64,000 nucleotides of DNA from Vulcanimicrobium winogradskyi (GTDB lineage: Bacteria; Vulcanimicrobiota; Vulcanimicrobiia; Vulcanimicrobiales; Vulcanimicrobiaceae): assembly GCA_003134965.1 (NCBI GenBank), contig PLDA01000002.1:124001-188000 (forward strand), given 5' to 3'. Each line of letters starts with the position of its first letter. The stretch's first letter is position 1. Below, piece after piece: positions 1 to 9,317 of this stretch. Both the position numbers and the translations under genes were made by a program. The notes under the pieces are model-generated. The model was not told the DNA's origin. It made no database searches and worked only from the letters and a program-made list of their open reading frames with translations.

Positions 1-1
1 C

Positions 2-763
<762 letters not shown>

Positions 764-766
764 CGG

Positions 767-1537
767 GTGGATCCCCGTATTGCCCTGGCGGGGTTCATCG
801 TCGGGACGATCACCGGAATCTCCGGGATCGGCGGCAGCTCGCTGCTCGCGCCGGTGCTGATCCTGCTCTTGAGCGTGAAACCGACGATGGCGGTCGGCAC
901 CGACCTGATGTACAGCGTCCCGACGAAGATCCTCGCCGCGTTCGTCCACGCGCGCCAGCAGACGGTCGACCGCCGTCTGACGACGGCGCTGGCGCTCGGC
1001 GGAATCCCCGGCGCGCTCGCCGGGCTCGGCGTGTTCGCGCTGCTGCGCGCGCACGTCGCGACCGCGTTGCTGCAGCAGATCGTCCGCCACGCGATCGGCG
1101 CCGCGATCCTGTGCGCGTGCGTCGCGATGGTCGCGATGTACGTGCTGCGCGCACGCATCGCAACGCGGCGCGCCGTCTCGGTACGCGGCGCGCGCTCGCG
1201 TACGGTCGCGATCGGGTTCGTGGTCGGCGGGCTGGTCGCCGTCACATCGATCGGCTCGGGGTCGGTGACGCTGCCGCTGCTCTTGCTGGCGCTGCCCGCC
1301 GTCGCGGTGCGCCGCCTGATCGGCTCGGAGATCGCGTTCGCCGCGATCGTCGTCCCGGTCGCGGCGCTCGGCCACACGAGCTTCGGCGACGTCGACTGGC
1401 GGATCACGGGGAGCCTGCTCGCCGGGTCGCTCCCCGGCGTCTACCTCGGCAGCCGGCTCTGCATGAAGATCGACGAACGCCCGCTGCGCGCCGTCATCAT
1501 GGTGATCCTCGCCTACGCGGCGTACCGGCTGCTCTGA
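767..1537 (+). CDS. TauE/SafE-family sulfite exporter-like membrane protein
   Basis: A 256-residue, very hydrophobic protein made of two similar halves, each opening with a glycine-rich helix (GTITGISGIGGSSLLAP near residue 15, then GGLVAVTSIGSGSVTLPLL near 150). This duplicated pattern is typical of the TauE/SafE (DUF81) family of about eight-helix inner-membrane permeases that export sulfite, sulfoacetate or other anions. The GTG start lies 3 bases after the lpdA stop, so the two are probably co-transcribed. The substrate cannot be read from the sequence. Confidence 0.85.
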   Translation: MDPRIALAGFIVGTITGISGIGGSSLLAPVLILLLSVKPTMAVGTDLMYSVPTKILAAFVHARQQTVDRRLTTALALGGIPGALAGLGVFALLRAHVATALLQQIVRHAIGAAILCACVAMVAMYVLRARIATRRAVSVRGARSRTVAIGFVVGGLVAVTSIGSGSVTLPLLLLALPAVAVRRLIGSEIAFAAIVVPVAALGHTSFGDVDWRITGSLLAGSLPGVYLGSRLCMKIDERPLRAVIMVILAYAAYRLL

Positions 1538-1580
1538 CGGCCGGGAACCTGCGCTCCTCGTGCCGGGTCATGGACTCGGG

Positions 1581-2288
1581 ATGGCAAACCGGGCGCGGCT
1601 GATCGACCTCGGGCGCCGGCGCTACGGGCCGGTGCTGGAACTGCAGCGCGCCCTCCACGCCGCCGTGGCGGAGGGACACTCGCCCGACACGTGGCTGGTG
1701 GTGGAGCACGAGCCGGTGATCACGCTGGGGCGCAACGCCAACGAAGCGCACGTGCTGCTGCCGCGCGCGCTGCTCGCGGCACGCGGCGTCGACGTCGTCG
1801 AGGTCGAACGTGGCGGCGACGTGACCTATCACGGCCCCGGTCAGGTCGTCGTCTATCCGATCCGCCGGCTGGAGCGCTTCCGTGAGGTCGTGCCGCTGGT
1901 CGCCTCACTGGAGACCGCGGTCACCGGCGCGCTCTACCGCTTCGGGATCGAGGCGCAGCCGCGCAGCGAGCACCGCGGCGTGTACGTCGGCGACGACGCG
2001 ATCTGCGCGATCGGCATCGCGGTCAAGCGCATGACGTCGCTGCACGGGCTGGCGCTCAACGCCTGCACCGTACTCGACTACGACCGCTTGATCACGCCGT
2101 GCGGCACCCCGCAGTTCGGGATCACCTCGATCTCGGCGCAGACCGGGCGCGAGGTCTCGTGGGCCGAAGCGCGCGATGCGCTGCTCGACTCGCTCGAAGG
2201 CGCGTTCGGGATCGAGTTCGAGCGCGAAGAGATCGCGCCGGGGGCGCCGCTTCCGTTCGCGTCGAATCCCGTTCAGGAATCTGCATGA
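1581..2288 (+). CDS. lipB: Octanoyl-[acyl carrier protein]:protein octanoyltransferase
   Basis: LipB moves the octanoyl group from acyl carrier protein to lipoyl domains, the first step of lipoate synthesis. From the ATG at 1581 the protein has 235 residues, a normal length. The RGGDVTYHGPGQ signature (about residues 77-88), the lysine in IGIAVKR (K149) and the catalytic cysteine in ITPCGTPQFG (C174) are all present. An in-frame GTG at 1560 would add seven residues not expected in the family. The stop overlaps the lipA start by 4 bases (ATGA), indicating translational coupling. Confidence 0.95.
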   Translation: MANRARLIDLGRRRYGPVLELQRALHAAVAEGHSPDTWLVVEHEPVITLGRNANEAHVLLPRALLAARGVDVVEVERGGDVTYHGPGQVVVYPIRRLERFREVVPLVASLETAVTGALYRFGIEAQPRSEHRGVYVGDDAICAIGIAVKRMTSLHGLALNACTVLDYDRLITPCGTPQFGITSISAQTGREVSWAEARDALLDSLEGAFGIEFEREEIAPGAPLPFASNPVQESA

Positions 2289-3184
2289 CGTCCATCGATC
2301 TGATATCCGGTCACCCTGAGCCTGTCGCAGGGCCGAAACGCAAACCCGACTGGCTGAAGGTGCGGCTGCCGTCCGGACCGTCGTACGAGCACGTCCTCGG
2401 CGAGGTGAAGCGGCTCGACCTGCACACCGTGTGCCAAGAAGCGATGTGCCCGAACCTCGGCGAGTGCTGGGGCGCCGGCACCGCGACGATCATGATCCTC
2501 GGCGACACGTGCACACGCGGCTGCCACTTCTGCAACGTGAAGACCGGATCACCGAAGGGCGAAGTCGACTGGATGGAGCCCCAGCGGGTCGCGCAAGCCG
2601 TAGCGGAGCTGGGCTGGAAGTACCTCGTGCTCACCGCCGTCGATCGCGACGATCTCGCCGACGGCGGCGCGGCGATCTTCGCGAACACCGTGCGCATGAT
2701 CCACAAGGCGGTACCGGACGCAAAGGTCGAGTGTCTGACCGGCGATTTCGCCGGCGACCTGGCCGCGCTCGACATCGTGCTCGACGCCGAGCCCGAAGTG
2801 CTCGCGCACAATCTCGAGACCGTCGCGCGCCTGCAGGCGAGGGTACGCGATCGCCGCGCGAACTACGCGCAGTCGCTCAGCATCCTCGAACACGCGAAGA
2901 AGTCCGGCAAGGTGACCTACACGAAGACCTCGCTGATGCTGGGGCTCGGCGAAACGGAGGACGAGATCGCGCAGGCGATGGACGATGCCCGCGCAATCGG
3001 GGTCGACATCTTCACGATGGGCCAGTACCTGCAGCCGACGAAGCGCCACCTGACGGTCGAGGAGTTCGTGACGCCCGAAAAGTTCGCGCGTCTCGAGGCG
3101 GTCGGCGACGCGAAGGGCTTCGTCCAGGTCGTCGCCAGCCCGCTCTCACGCAGCTCCTATCACGCCGAACAAGCCTTCGCATGA
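2285..3184 (+). CDS. lipA: Lipoyl synthase (radical SAM)
   Basis: LipA inserts two sulfurs into protein-bound octanoyl groups. The 299-residue protein has both iron-sulfur motifs: the auxiliary cluster C50-x4-C55-x5-C61 and the radical-SAM cluster C76-x3-C80-x2-C83, plus the closing RSSY motif near the C-terminus. The ATG at 2285 overlaps the lipB stop. The reading frame stays open upstream, but that part is a shadow of lipB. Residues 9-18 are encoded by a degenerate copy of a short genomic repeat (2311-2332, listed separately), in the variable N-terminal extension ahead of the catalytic barrel. Confidence 0.97.
   Translation: MTSIDLISGHPEPVAGPKRKPDWLKVRLPSGPSYEHVLGEVKRLDLHTVCQEAMCPNLGECWGAGTATIMILGDTCTRGCHFCNVKTGSPKGEVDWMEPQRVAQAVAELGWKYLVLTAVDRDDLADGGAAIFANTVRMIHKAVPDAKVECLTGDFAGDLAALDIVLDAEPEVLAHNLETVARLQARVRDRRANYAQSLSILEHAKKSGKVTYTKTSLMLGLGETEDEIAQAMDDARAIGVDIFTMGQYLQPTKRHLTVEEFVTPEKFARLEAVGDAKGFVQVVASPLSRSSYHAEQAFA
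2311..2332 (+). repeat. Degenerate copy of CCTGAGCTTGTCGAAGGG repeat inside lipA
   Basis: TCACCCTGAGCCTGTCGCAGGG differs at two positions from the 18-base core seen at 13746-13763. It is read in frame as part of the LipA N-terminus. Confidence 0.5.
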
Positions 3185-3209
3185 CGGCCACAGCACGGTA
3201 ACATCGATC

Positions 3210-3461
3210 GTGTCCACTCAGAGCGTGACGGACGAGATCATCCTCGAGGGCTTTCGCAGCCTGGCGGAGGCGATGGCGAACGGTTTCGACCGGGTCGACC
3301 GCCGGTTCGACGAGATGCAGCGGGAAATGAACGAGCGGTTCGCGCAGGTCGACCGGCGATTCGTGGAGCTCGAAACTCGCATGATGCGGCGTTTCGACGA
3401 GCGCGACGTGCGCCTCGACGGCCACGAGCGGCGCATCACCGCGCTCGAAACCCAGGGCTGA
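3210..3461 (+). CDS. Small charged coiled-coil protein
   Basis: An 83-residue hypothetical protein starting at GTG 3210. From residue 20 it is a heptad-patterned repeat of FDxVDRRFxEMxxEMxERF type, rich in Arg, Glu and Met, predicting a long amphipathic helix that would form a coiled coil. Similar short proteins are common in bacteria with no assigned role. It has no signal peptide or membrane segment. It lies between lipA (25 bases upstream) and the MFS gene on the same strand. Function unknown. Confidence 0.6.
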   Translation: MSTQSVTDEIILEGFRSLAEAMANGFDRVDRRFDEMQREMNERFAQVDRRFVELETRMMRRFDERDVRLDGHERRITALETQG

Positions 3462-3508
3462 CGCCGACGGACGAACACTCCGACGGGCTGCCGCTCCCGC
3501 GGCGGCGG

Positions 3509-4876
3509 GTGGCGTATCTCGCGCTGGCGCTTGCGGTCGCGATGTCGAGCCTCGACGGCTCGATCGCGAACATCGCGCTGCCCACGCTCGCGCGCGAGCT
3601 CGGCACCTCTCCGGCCGAATCGATCTGGGTCGTCAACGGCTTCCAGCTGGCCGTCACCGCATCGCTGCTCGCGTTCGCCGCGCTGGGCCAGCTGCGCGGC
3701 CCGTCACGGGTCTACCGCGCCGGCGTCATCGTGTTCGTCGTCGGCTCGCTGGCGTGCGCGCTCGCGCGGACGCTGCCGCTGCTCATCGCCGCGCGCGTGC
3801 TACAGGGGCTCGGTGCATCCGCGATCATGGCGATCTCCCCCGCGATCCTGCGTGACATCTTCCCGCGCGCGCAGCTCGGCCGCGCGCTCGGACTCAACGG
3901 CGTCGTCGTGGCGACCAGCGCGGCGGCCGGGCCGACGCTGGGCGGGCTGATTCTCGCGGTGCTGCCGTGGCCGTGGCTGTTTGCGATCAACGTCCCGCTC
4001 GGTATCGCGAACATCGCGCTCAACCGGGCGCTGCCGCGGAGCGAGCGCAATCGCGGCTGGCTCGACATGCCGAGCGTCGCAACGAGCGCGCTCGGCTTCG
4101 CGCTGACGATCTGGGGGCTCGACGGCTTCGCGCGCGCGGAACCTGCGTGGACGATCGCGCTGCGCCTGGTCGTCGGGATCGCGGCGGCGAGCTGGTTCGT
4201 GCGGCGCCAATTCACCCTGGCGCGCCCGATGATCGCGCTCGACCTGTTCCGCATTCCGGCGTTCTCGTTCGCCGGCGCGACATCGTTCGCGACGTATACG
4301 GCGCAAGGTCTGGCGTACGTCGCGCTGCCGTTCTCGTTCCAGGTTGCGCTCGGCCGCACGCCGCTCGAATCCGGATTGCTGCTCACGTCGTGGCCGCTCG
4401 CGGTCGCGCTGGTCGCGCCGGTTGCAGGCCGCCTCTCGGACCGCGTTCCGGCGGGCATCCTCGCGACGATCGGACTCGCGGCACTCGCGCTCGGCCTGGG
4501 GTTGTACGCGACGCTTCCCGCGGATCCGACCGGGGCCGAGATCCTGCTTCGCGGCGCCGTCTGTGGGCTCGGGTTCGGATTCTTTCAGTCCCCGAACAAT
4601 CGCGAGCTCATCGGCAGTGCGCCGCGCGAGAAGAGCGCGAGCGCGGCGGGCCTGCTCGCCACCGTTCGCGTCAGCGGGCAGACCGTCGGCACGGCACTGG
4701 TGGCGATCGTCTTCGGCGTGTTCGGCGCGTCGGTCGCCGGCGCAGCGGCGCCGCACGACGCTGTCGCGCGCGCTGCGCCGGCAGTACTGTGGCTGGCGTG
4801 CGGATTCGCCGGCGTCGCGACGATCGCCAGCGCGCTGCGCCTCCGGAAGAGTTCGGTTCCTTCGCGAGCCGGGTAG
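3509..4876 (+). CDS. MFS transporter, DHA2 (EmrB/QacA-like) family
   Basis: A 455-residue multi-helix membrane protein. The opening (SSLDGSIANIALPTLARELG followed by IWVVNGFQLA) is the family signature of drug:H+ antiporter-2 exporters, where the acidic residue in helix 1 (D in SLDGS) is typical. The GTG at 3509 is used because it is the only standard in-frame start shortly before helix 1, though the frame is open back to the preceding stop. Multidrug export is the family role; the substrate is unknown. The rhodanese-like gene follows after 11 bases. Confidence 0.85.
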   Translation: MAYLALALAVAMSSLDGSIANIALPTLARELGTSPAESIWVVNGFQLAVTASLLAFAALGQLRGPSRVYRAGVIVFVVGSLACALARTLPLLIAARVLQGLGASAIMAISPAILRDIFPRAQLGRALGLNGVVVATSAAAGPTLGGLILAVLPWPWLFAINVPLGIANIALNRALPRSERNRGWLDMPSVATSALGFALTIWGLDGFARAEPAWTIALRLVVGIAAASWFVRRQFTLARPMIALDLFRIPAFSFAGATSFATYTAQGLAYVALPFSFQVALGRTPLESGLLLTSWPLAVALVAPVAGRLSDRVPAGILATIGLAALALGLGLYATLPADPTGAEILLRGAVCGLGFGFFQSPNNRELIGSAPREKSASAAGLLATVRVSGQTVGTALVAIVFGVFGASVAGAAAPHDAVARAAPAVLWLACGFAGVATIASALRLRKSSVPSRAG

Positions 4877-4887
4877 ACTACAGTGCG

Positions 4888-5265
4888 ATGGAAACAACGG
4901 TCGACGAGCTGCGCGCGCTCGAGAACACGGGCGCGACGATCCTGAACGTGGGCAAGCACACGGGACACCGCGAGATCCGCGGCGCGGTGCGCTACCGCCC
5001 GCACGACCTGCTCACCCCCGACCGTCTGGCGATCCCGATCGCGCCGGACAAGCCGCTCGTGCTCTACGACGAAAAAGGCGACGGCGACCTGACCGGGCAG
5101 ATCGCCGAGAAGCTCCGTGAGAACGGGTTCGAAGACGTCCGTATCCTGCAGGGCGGCTTCGCCGCCTGGGAGGCGGCCGGCGGCGAGACGCAAGAGCCCT
5201 CGCTGGAGCAAATCGTCCCGCCGATGCACGCCTCCGAGGTCCAGCAACTGGACCGCCGGATTTAG
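4888..5265 (+). CDS. Rhodanese-like domain protein lacking the active-site cysteine
   Basis: A 125-residue single rhodanese fold: ILNVGKHTGHREIRGAVRYRP near the N-terminus and VRILQGGFAAWEAAGG near residues 91-106 are the family landmarks. The loop that normally carries the catalytic cysteine reads VLYDEKGDGD, so no persulfide can form there by the usual chemistry. It is therefore probably a binding or regulatory domain rather than a sulfurtransferase. The last 4 bases overlap the end of the opposing DoxX gene. Confidence 0.8.
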   Translation: METTVDELRALENTGATILNVGKHTGHREIRGAVRYRPHDLLTPDRLAIPIAPDKPLVLYDEKGDGDLTGQIAEKLRENGFEDVRILQGGFAAWEAAGGETQEPSLEQIVPPMHASEVQQLDRRI

Positions 5266-5792
5266 GGCAGACTCGAGCCCTCGGCGGCGGCTCCGTTCGC
5301 GGCCGGCCTACGGCGCGCGGCCAGGTTCAGCAGTGCGCCGACGATCCCGAGCCCGACGAACAGCCACTCGAGGGCCGGCGTCCAGACGGCGGTCCATCCC
5401 AGCGCTGCGTCGAGGCTGTACGCCCCGAAGCTGACGAAGGCGAACGTGAAGCCGATCGCCGCGTAGGCCAGCGGCAGCTCGATGCCGTTCGGGGCGAAGA
5501 AGCCACCGCCGAGATGAACCGCAAGGATCGCGACGAGCATCACGGAGATGATCAGCATCGAGCCGATCGGGCCGCCGAGTCCGAGTGCGAGCAGCAGGCC
5601 GCCCAGCAGCTCCACGACACCGGCCGCGCCGGCGAACAGCTTGCCGGGTTTGAAGCCGGCTGATTCGAAGAAGCCACCGGTCCCGGCGAGGCCGTACCCC
5701 CCGAACCAGCCAAAGAGTTTTTGGGCCCCGTGGGCGGCGAAGCCGAGGCCGATGACGAGGCGAACGATGAGGAGCGGAAGCGCGATGTCCAT
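5262..5792 (-). CDS. DoxX-family membrane protein
   Basis: A 176-residue protein with about four transmembrane helices. The N-terminus (RLVIGLGFAAHGAQKLFGWFGG) is the DoxX signature, and the C-terminus is a short basic cytoplasmic tail. DoxX proteins are small quinone- or thiol-linked membrane proteins, often paired with redox-sensing regulators. The gene is divergent from an HxlR regulator with an inverted repeat between them, so regulation by that neighbour is likely. Confidence 0.9.
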   Translation of the reverse strand: MDIALPLLIVRLVIGLGFAAHGAQKLFGWFGGYGLAGTGGFFESAGFKPGKLFAGAAGVVELLGGLLLALGLGGPIGSMLIISVMLVAILAVHLGGGFFAPNGIELPLAYAAIGFTFAFVSFGAYSLDAALGWTAVWTPALEWLFVGLGIVGALLNLAARRRPAANGAAAEGSSLP

Positions 5793-5813
5793 GAATCTTG
5801 TCTTTCGTGCGTT

Positions 5814-5870
5814 ACTTACGAAGTGTAGGTGTAGACCGATCCTACCACCTGTGCTACACTTACGTCAAGT
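5814..5870. promoter_or_regulatory. Inverted repeat between doxX and hxlR genes (candidate operator)
   Basis: ACTTACGAAGTGTAG (5814-5828) is matched by CTACACTTACGTCAAGT (5854-5870) on the other strand with small gaps. The pair sits in the 96-base divergent intergenic region and is markedly more AT-rich than its surroundings. HxlR-family dimers bind such dyads; assignment to the neighbouring regulator is inference. Confidence 0.6.
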
Positions 5871-5888
5871 AGCCTAACGAGAAAGAAT

Positions 5889-6260
5889 ATGCACCTCCGC
5901 GAGACCCCGGTCCAGCCTGTCCGGCCAGCCGACCACAGCGATCAACCCAGCGCCTTCTGCCCCCGCTTCCAGTACGCGATCGAGCTTATCGGCCGCCGCT
6001 GGGTCGGCGCGGTTCTACGCGTCCTGGTCGCCGGCCCGGCCCGCTTCAACGAGCTCCTCGCCGCCGTCCCCAACCTCTCCGACCGCCTCCTGACCGAGCG
6101 CCTCCGCGAGCTCGAGCGCGAAGGCCTCGTCACGCGCACGGTCTCCCCCGACCGCCCGATCCGCGTGACCTACGAGCTCACCGACTGCGGCCGCAGCCTG
6201 AGCGAGATCATCTGCACGATCGGCACTTGGTCCGAACGCTGGGTCGACGTCAAGACCTGA
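5889..6260 (+). CDS. HxlR-family winged-helix regulator
   Basis: A 123-residue MarR-like HxlR protein. CPRFQYAIELIGRRWVGAVL (about residues 24-43) is the conserved start of the domain. It is followed by the recognition helix region (LSDRLLTERLRELEREGLVTR) and the wing (RPIRVTYELT). A conserved cysteine (C24) precedes the first helix, which in some relatives senses electrophiles or oxidants. It is divergent from DoxX and probably controls it. Confidence 0.92.
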   Translation: MHLRETPVQPVRPADHSDQPSAFCPRFQYAIELIGRRWVGAVLRVLVAGPARFNELLAAVPNLSDRLLTERLRELEREGLVTRTVSPDRPIRVTYELTDCGRSLSEIICTIGTWSERWVDVKT

Positions 6261-6288
6261 CCCGCAGCTCGCGCCCCGAGCGTGCGCC

Positions 6289-7566
6289 CTACGCGTACAC
6301 CCCGCGCAACTTGAGCGACTTGACCACCCGATCGATCGCCACCATGTACGCCGCGGTGCGATACGAGATTCCGCGCGACTGCGCGATCTCGCGCAACACC
6401 GCGAAGTTGTCGAGCAGCACTTCCTCGAGCCGCGCGTTGACCTCGGCCTCTTTCCAGAAGTAGCCCTGACGGTCCTGAACCCACTCGAAGTACGAGACGG
6501 TCACGCCGCCCGCGTTCGCCATGATATCAGGGATCACGATGATCCCGTTCTTCGCGAAGATGTGGTCGGCCTCAGGCGTCGTCGGCCCGTTCGCGCCCTC
6601 GACGATCAACTTGGTCTTGATCCGCGCCGCGTTGTCGATGTTCAGCACTTTCTCGAGCGCCGCCGGGACCAGCACGTCGCATTCGACCTCGATCATCGCC
6701 TGGTTCGACATCTTGTCGCCGCCGCGATATCCGTCGAGCGAATGATGCTCCTGTGCGTACGCCACCGCGCCGGCTGCGTCGATCCCGTTGGTGTTGACGT
6801 ATGCGCCGGTGACGTCCGAGATCCCGATCACCTTGCAGCCGGCGTCCTGGAACATCTTCGCGGCGACGCCGCCGACGTTGCCGAATCCCTGTACGATGAC
6901 GCGCGCGCTCTTGGGATCGATCCCAAGCCGCGCCATCTCGTCGAGTGCCACGATCGAGACGCCGCGGCCGGTCGCCTCGACCCGCCCGCGCGAACCGCCG
7001 ATCTCGAGCGGCTTGCCGGTGACGACGCCCGGCGTGTTCTGCCGCACGTGCATCGAGAAGGTGTCCATGATCCACGCCATGTGCTGCGGCGTCGTGTTGA
7101 CGTCGGGGGCCGGCACGTCTTTGTCGGGCCCTATGACCTCGACCAGTTCGGCGGCATAGCGGCGCGTGATCCGTTCGATCTCCGACATCGAGAGCGTCGA
7201 CGGATCGCAGGTGACCCCGCCCTTGCCCCCGCCGAACGGCAGGTCGACGACCGCGCACTTCCAGGTCATCCAGAAGGCGAGCGCCGTCACCTCGTCGAGC
7301 GTGACGCCCGGGTGGAACCGGATCCCGCCCTTCGCCGGGCCGCGCGCGAAATTGTACTGGACGCGGTAACCGGTGTAGACCTCGATCCCGCCGTTGTCGC
7401 GCTGGAACGGGATCGAGAAGATGATCTGCCGGGAGGGGTGGGTGAGGATCGCCTTGATCCCGGGGTCGAGGTTGAGCAGGGCCGCCGCCTCGTTGAAGTA
7501 CGCGATCGCATCACCGAAGACGCTGACCTCGCGAACCGCGGTCGTACCCGGAACGGCTGTGGACAT
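6289..7566 (-). CDS. gdhA: Glutamate dehydrogenase (Glu/Leu/Phe/Val family)
   Basis: A 425-residue dehydrogenase of normal length for the hexameric short class. KGGIRFHPGV (about 79-88) and the catalytic lysine in PFGGGKGG (K115) mark the substrate domain, and GFGNVGG (227-233) is the Rossmann dinucleotide loop. It interconverts glutamate and 2-oxoglutarate plus ammonia. Whether NAD or NADP is used cannot be decided safely. It is a single gene, convergent with the HxlR gene. Confidence 0.95.
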   Translation of the reverse strand: MSTAVPGTTAVREVSVFGDAIAYFNEAAALLNLDPGIKAILTHPSRQIIFSIPFQRDNGGIEVYTGYRVQYNFARGPAKGGIRFHPGVTLDEVTALAFWMTWKCAVVDLPFGGGKGGVTCDPSTLSMSEIERITRRYAAELVEVIGPDKDVPAPDVNTTPQHMAWIMDTFSMHVRQNTPGVVTGKPLEIGGSRGRVEATGRGVSIVALDEMARLGIDPKSARVIVQGFGNVGGVAAKMFQDAGCKVIGISDVTGAYVNTNGIDAAGAVAYAQEHHSLDGYRGGDKMSNQAMIEVECDVLVPAALEKVLNIDNAARIKTKLIVEGANGPTTPEADHIFAKNGIIVIPDIMANAGGVTVSYFEWVQDRQGYFWKEAEVNARLEEVLLDNFAVLREIAQSRGISYRTAAYMVAIDRVVKSLKLRGVYA

Positions 7567-7696
7567 CGAGAAAATGGCCTCCTGAGCCGTACGGCCCCTT
7601 TAGGACATTGGGAGAACTTCCCTGGCGTGTGGCTCGCCATTTGGCGAATCGCCGGCCGAAACGGACCGCTCGCTCGGTGAGGCGAAGTCGCCTGTT

Positions 7697-8047
7697 ATGA
7701 TCGAACTCCTCGCCCAGTCCTCCTCCTCCGACCCGAGCGGCGCAGCGACGGCTGCGATCGCCGCCTTCGGGCTCGTCTACGCGATCTTCGTCCTGGTCAT
7801 GATCGCGTTCTACGTGTTCATCGCCTACATGATCGTGAAGCGCGCCGGCTACAACCCGTGGCTCTCGCTGCTGATCCTGGTCCCGTTGGCCAACTTCATC
7901 ATGCTGCTGATCTTCGCGTTCAGCGATTGGCCCGTGCAACGCGAGAACGCCGCGCTGCGCGCCCAGTTGTCGGGCGCGGGCGGAGCCCCCTATCCGGGAA
8001 CCACGTACGCGCCGCCGCCGAGCGGGCCGCCGATGACGACGAGCTGA
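7697..8047 (+). CDS. Small membrane protein with Pro-rich tail
   Basis: A 116-residue protein with two predicted membrane helices (about residues 22-47 and 56-75), separated by a short KRAGYNPWLSLL loop. An acidic FSDWPVQRE segment follows, then a Gly/Pro-rich cytoplasmic or periplasmic tail. The NPWL...LVP...FSDWPV pattern recurs in small bacterial membrane proteins of unknown role. Starts at ATG 7697. No enzymatic motif is visible. Confidence 0.65.
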   Translation: MIELLAQSSSSDPSGAATAAIAAFGLVYAIFVLVMIAFYVFIAYMIVKRAGYNPWLSLLILVPLANFIMLLIFAFSDWPVQRENAALRAQLSGAGGAPYPGTTYAPPPSGPPMTTS

Positions 8048-8161
8048 TCGCTAGGAGCCCGTCGCCTCTCGGGTGATTTCGACGGTGTACTACGGCGGCT
8101 GTCCCGAACCCACCAACCCGGCCATCGCCGCGCGCGGCGCCGTGGCCAGCGCCGCCGCGGG

Positions 8162-9256
8162 TCAAACGTTGAAGCGGAACTCGACGACGTCGCCTTCCTG
8201 CATCACGTACTCCTTGCCCTCGGAGCGCAGCTTGCCGGCGGCGCGGATCGCGTCCATCGTCTCGTACGTCACGTAGTCGGCGTACGAGACGATCTCGGCG
8301 CGGATGAAGCCGCGCTCGATGTCGGTGTGGATCTTGCCGGCCGCCTGCGGCGCCTTCGTCCCTTTCTCGATCGTCCAGGCGCGCGTCTCTTGCTCGCCGG
8401 TCGTGAGGAACGTCATCAGTCCGAGCAGGTCGTACGCCTCGACGATCAGCCGGTCGAGGCCGCCGCTCGTAATACCGTAGTCGCTGCGGAACATCTCGAC
8501 GTCCTCGTCGCTCATCCCGGCGAACTCGGACTCGATCTTGCCGTTGAACGAGATCGCGCGGCTGTTCTCGCGCTTCGCGTGCTCGAACACCGCACGCGCC
8601 ATCGGGCCGGGATGTTCGATCTGCGCCTCGTCGACGTTCGCGACGTAGAGCATCGGCTTGGCCGAGAGCAGGAACGACTCACGGGAGATCTCCGCCTCCG
8701 GCGAGCCGGGCGGGAACGCCCGGGCCGGCTTGCCGGATTCGAGCGCGGCGATCAGGCGGTCGAGCGCTTCGAGCCGCGGCGCTTCCTTCGGGTTCGCCCG
8801 AACCTCGCGCTGCAGCTTGTCACGCCGCTTCTGGAGCGACGCGAGATCGGCCAGCGACATTTCGATGTCGATGATCTCGATGTCGCGCAGCGGATCGGGA
8901 TCGCCCTCGACGTGCGTGACGTTTCCGTCCTCGAAGCACCGGACGACCATCGCGATCGCATCGGTCTCGCGGATGTGCGAGAGGAACGCGTTTCCGAGCC
9001 CCTGACCGCTCGACGCCCCGCGGACGAGCCCCGCGATGTCGACGAAGCGCATCGTCGCAGGGACGATCTTCTCCGAACTGCTGAGCCGGGCGAGCACGCC
9101 CAGCCGCGGGTCCGGGACCGGAACCTCGCCGATGTTCGGCTCGATCGTGGCGAACGGATAGTTCGCCGCCAGCGCCTGCGCCGAGCGCGTGAGCGCGTTG
9201 AAAATGGTCGACTTCCCCACGTTGGGAAGCCCGACGATACCACACGACAATGCCAC
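8162..9256 (-). CDS. ychF: Redox-regulated Obg-like ATPase YchF
   Basis: A 364-residue P-loop protein of the YchF/OLA1 family, matching family length. G1 is GLPNVGKST (9-17) and G3 is DIAGLVRGAS. The NxxE motif of this ATP-preferring branch (NVDE) replaces NKxD. The C-terminal TGS domain ends with the family-typical EGDVVEFRFNV. YchF binds ribosomes and acts in translation and stress responses. Confidence 0.97.
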   Translation of the reverse strand: MALSCGIVGLPNVGKSTIFNALTRSAQALAANYPFATIEPNIGEVPVPDPRLGVLARLSSSEKIVPATMRFVDIAGLVRGASSGQGLGNAFLSHIRETDAIAMVVRCFEDGNVTHVEGDPDPLRDIEIIDIEMSLADLASLQKRRDKLQREVRANPKEAPRLEALDRLIAALESGKPARAFPPGSPEAEISRESFLLSAKPMLYVANVDEAQIEHPGPMARAVFEHAKRENSRAISFNGKIESEFAGMSDEDVEMFRSDYGITSGGLDRLIVEAYDLLGLMTFLTTGEQETRAWTIEKGTKAPQAAGKIHTDIERGFIRAEIVSYADYVTYETMDAIRAAGKLRSEGKEYVMQEGDVVEFRFNV

Positions 9257-9317
9257 GGAGCGGCATGGTACGCGGTACCGGAGGATTCAGCCTCCGGCCC
9301 CCCGGAGTAACGTCCCG

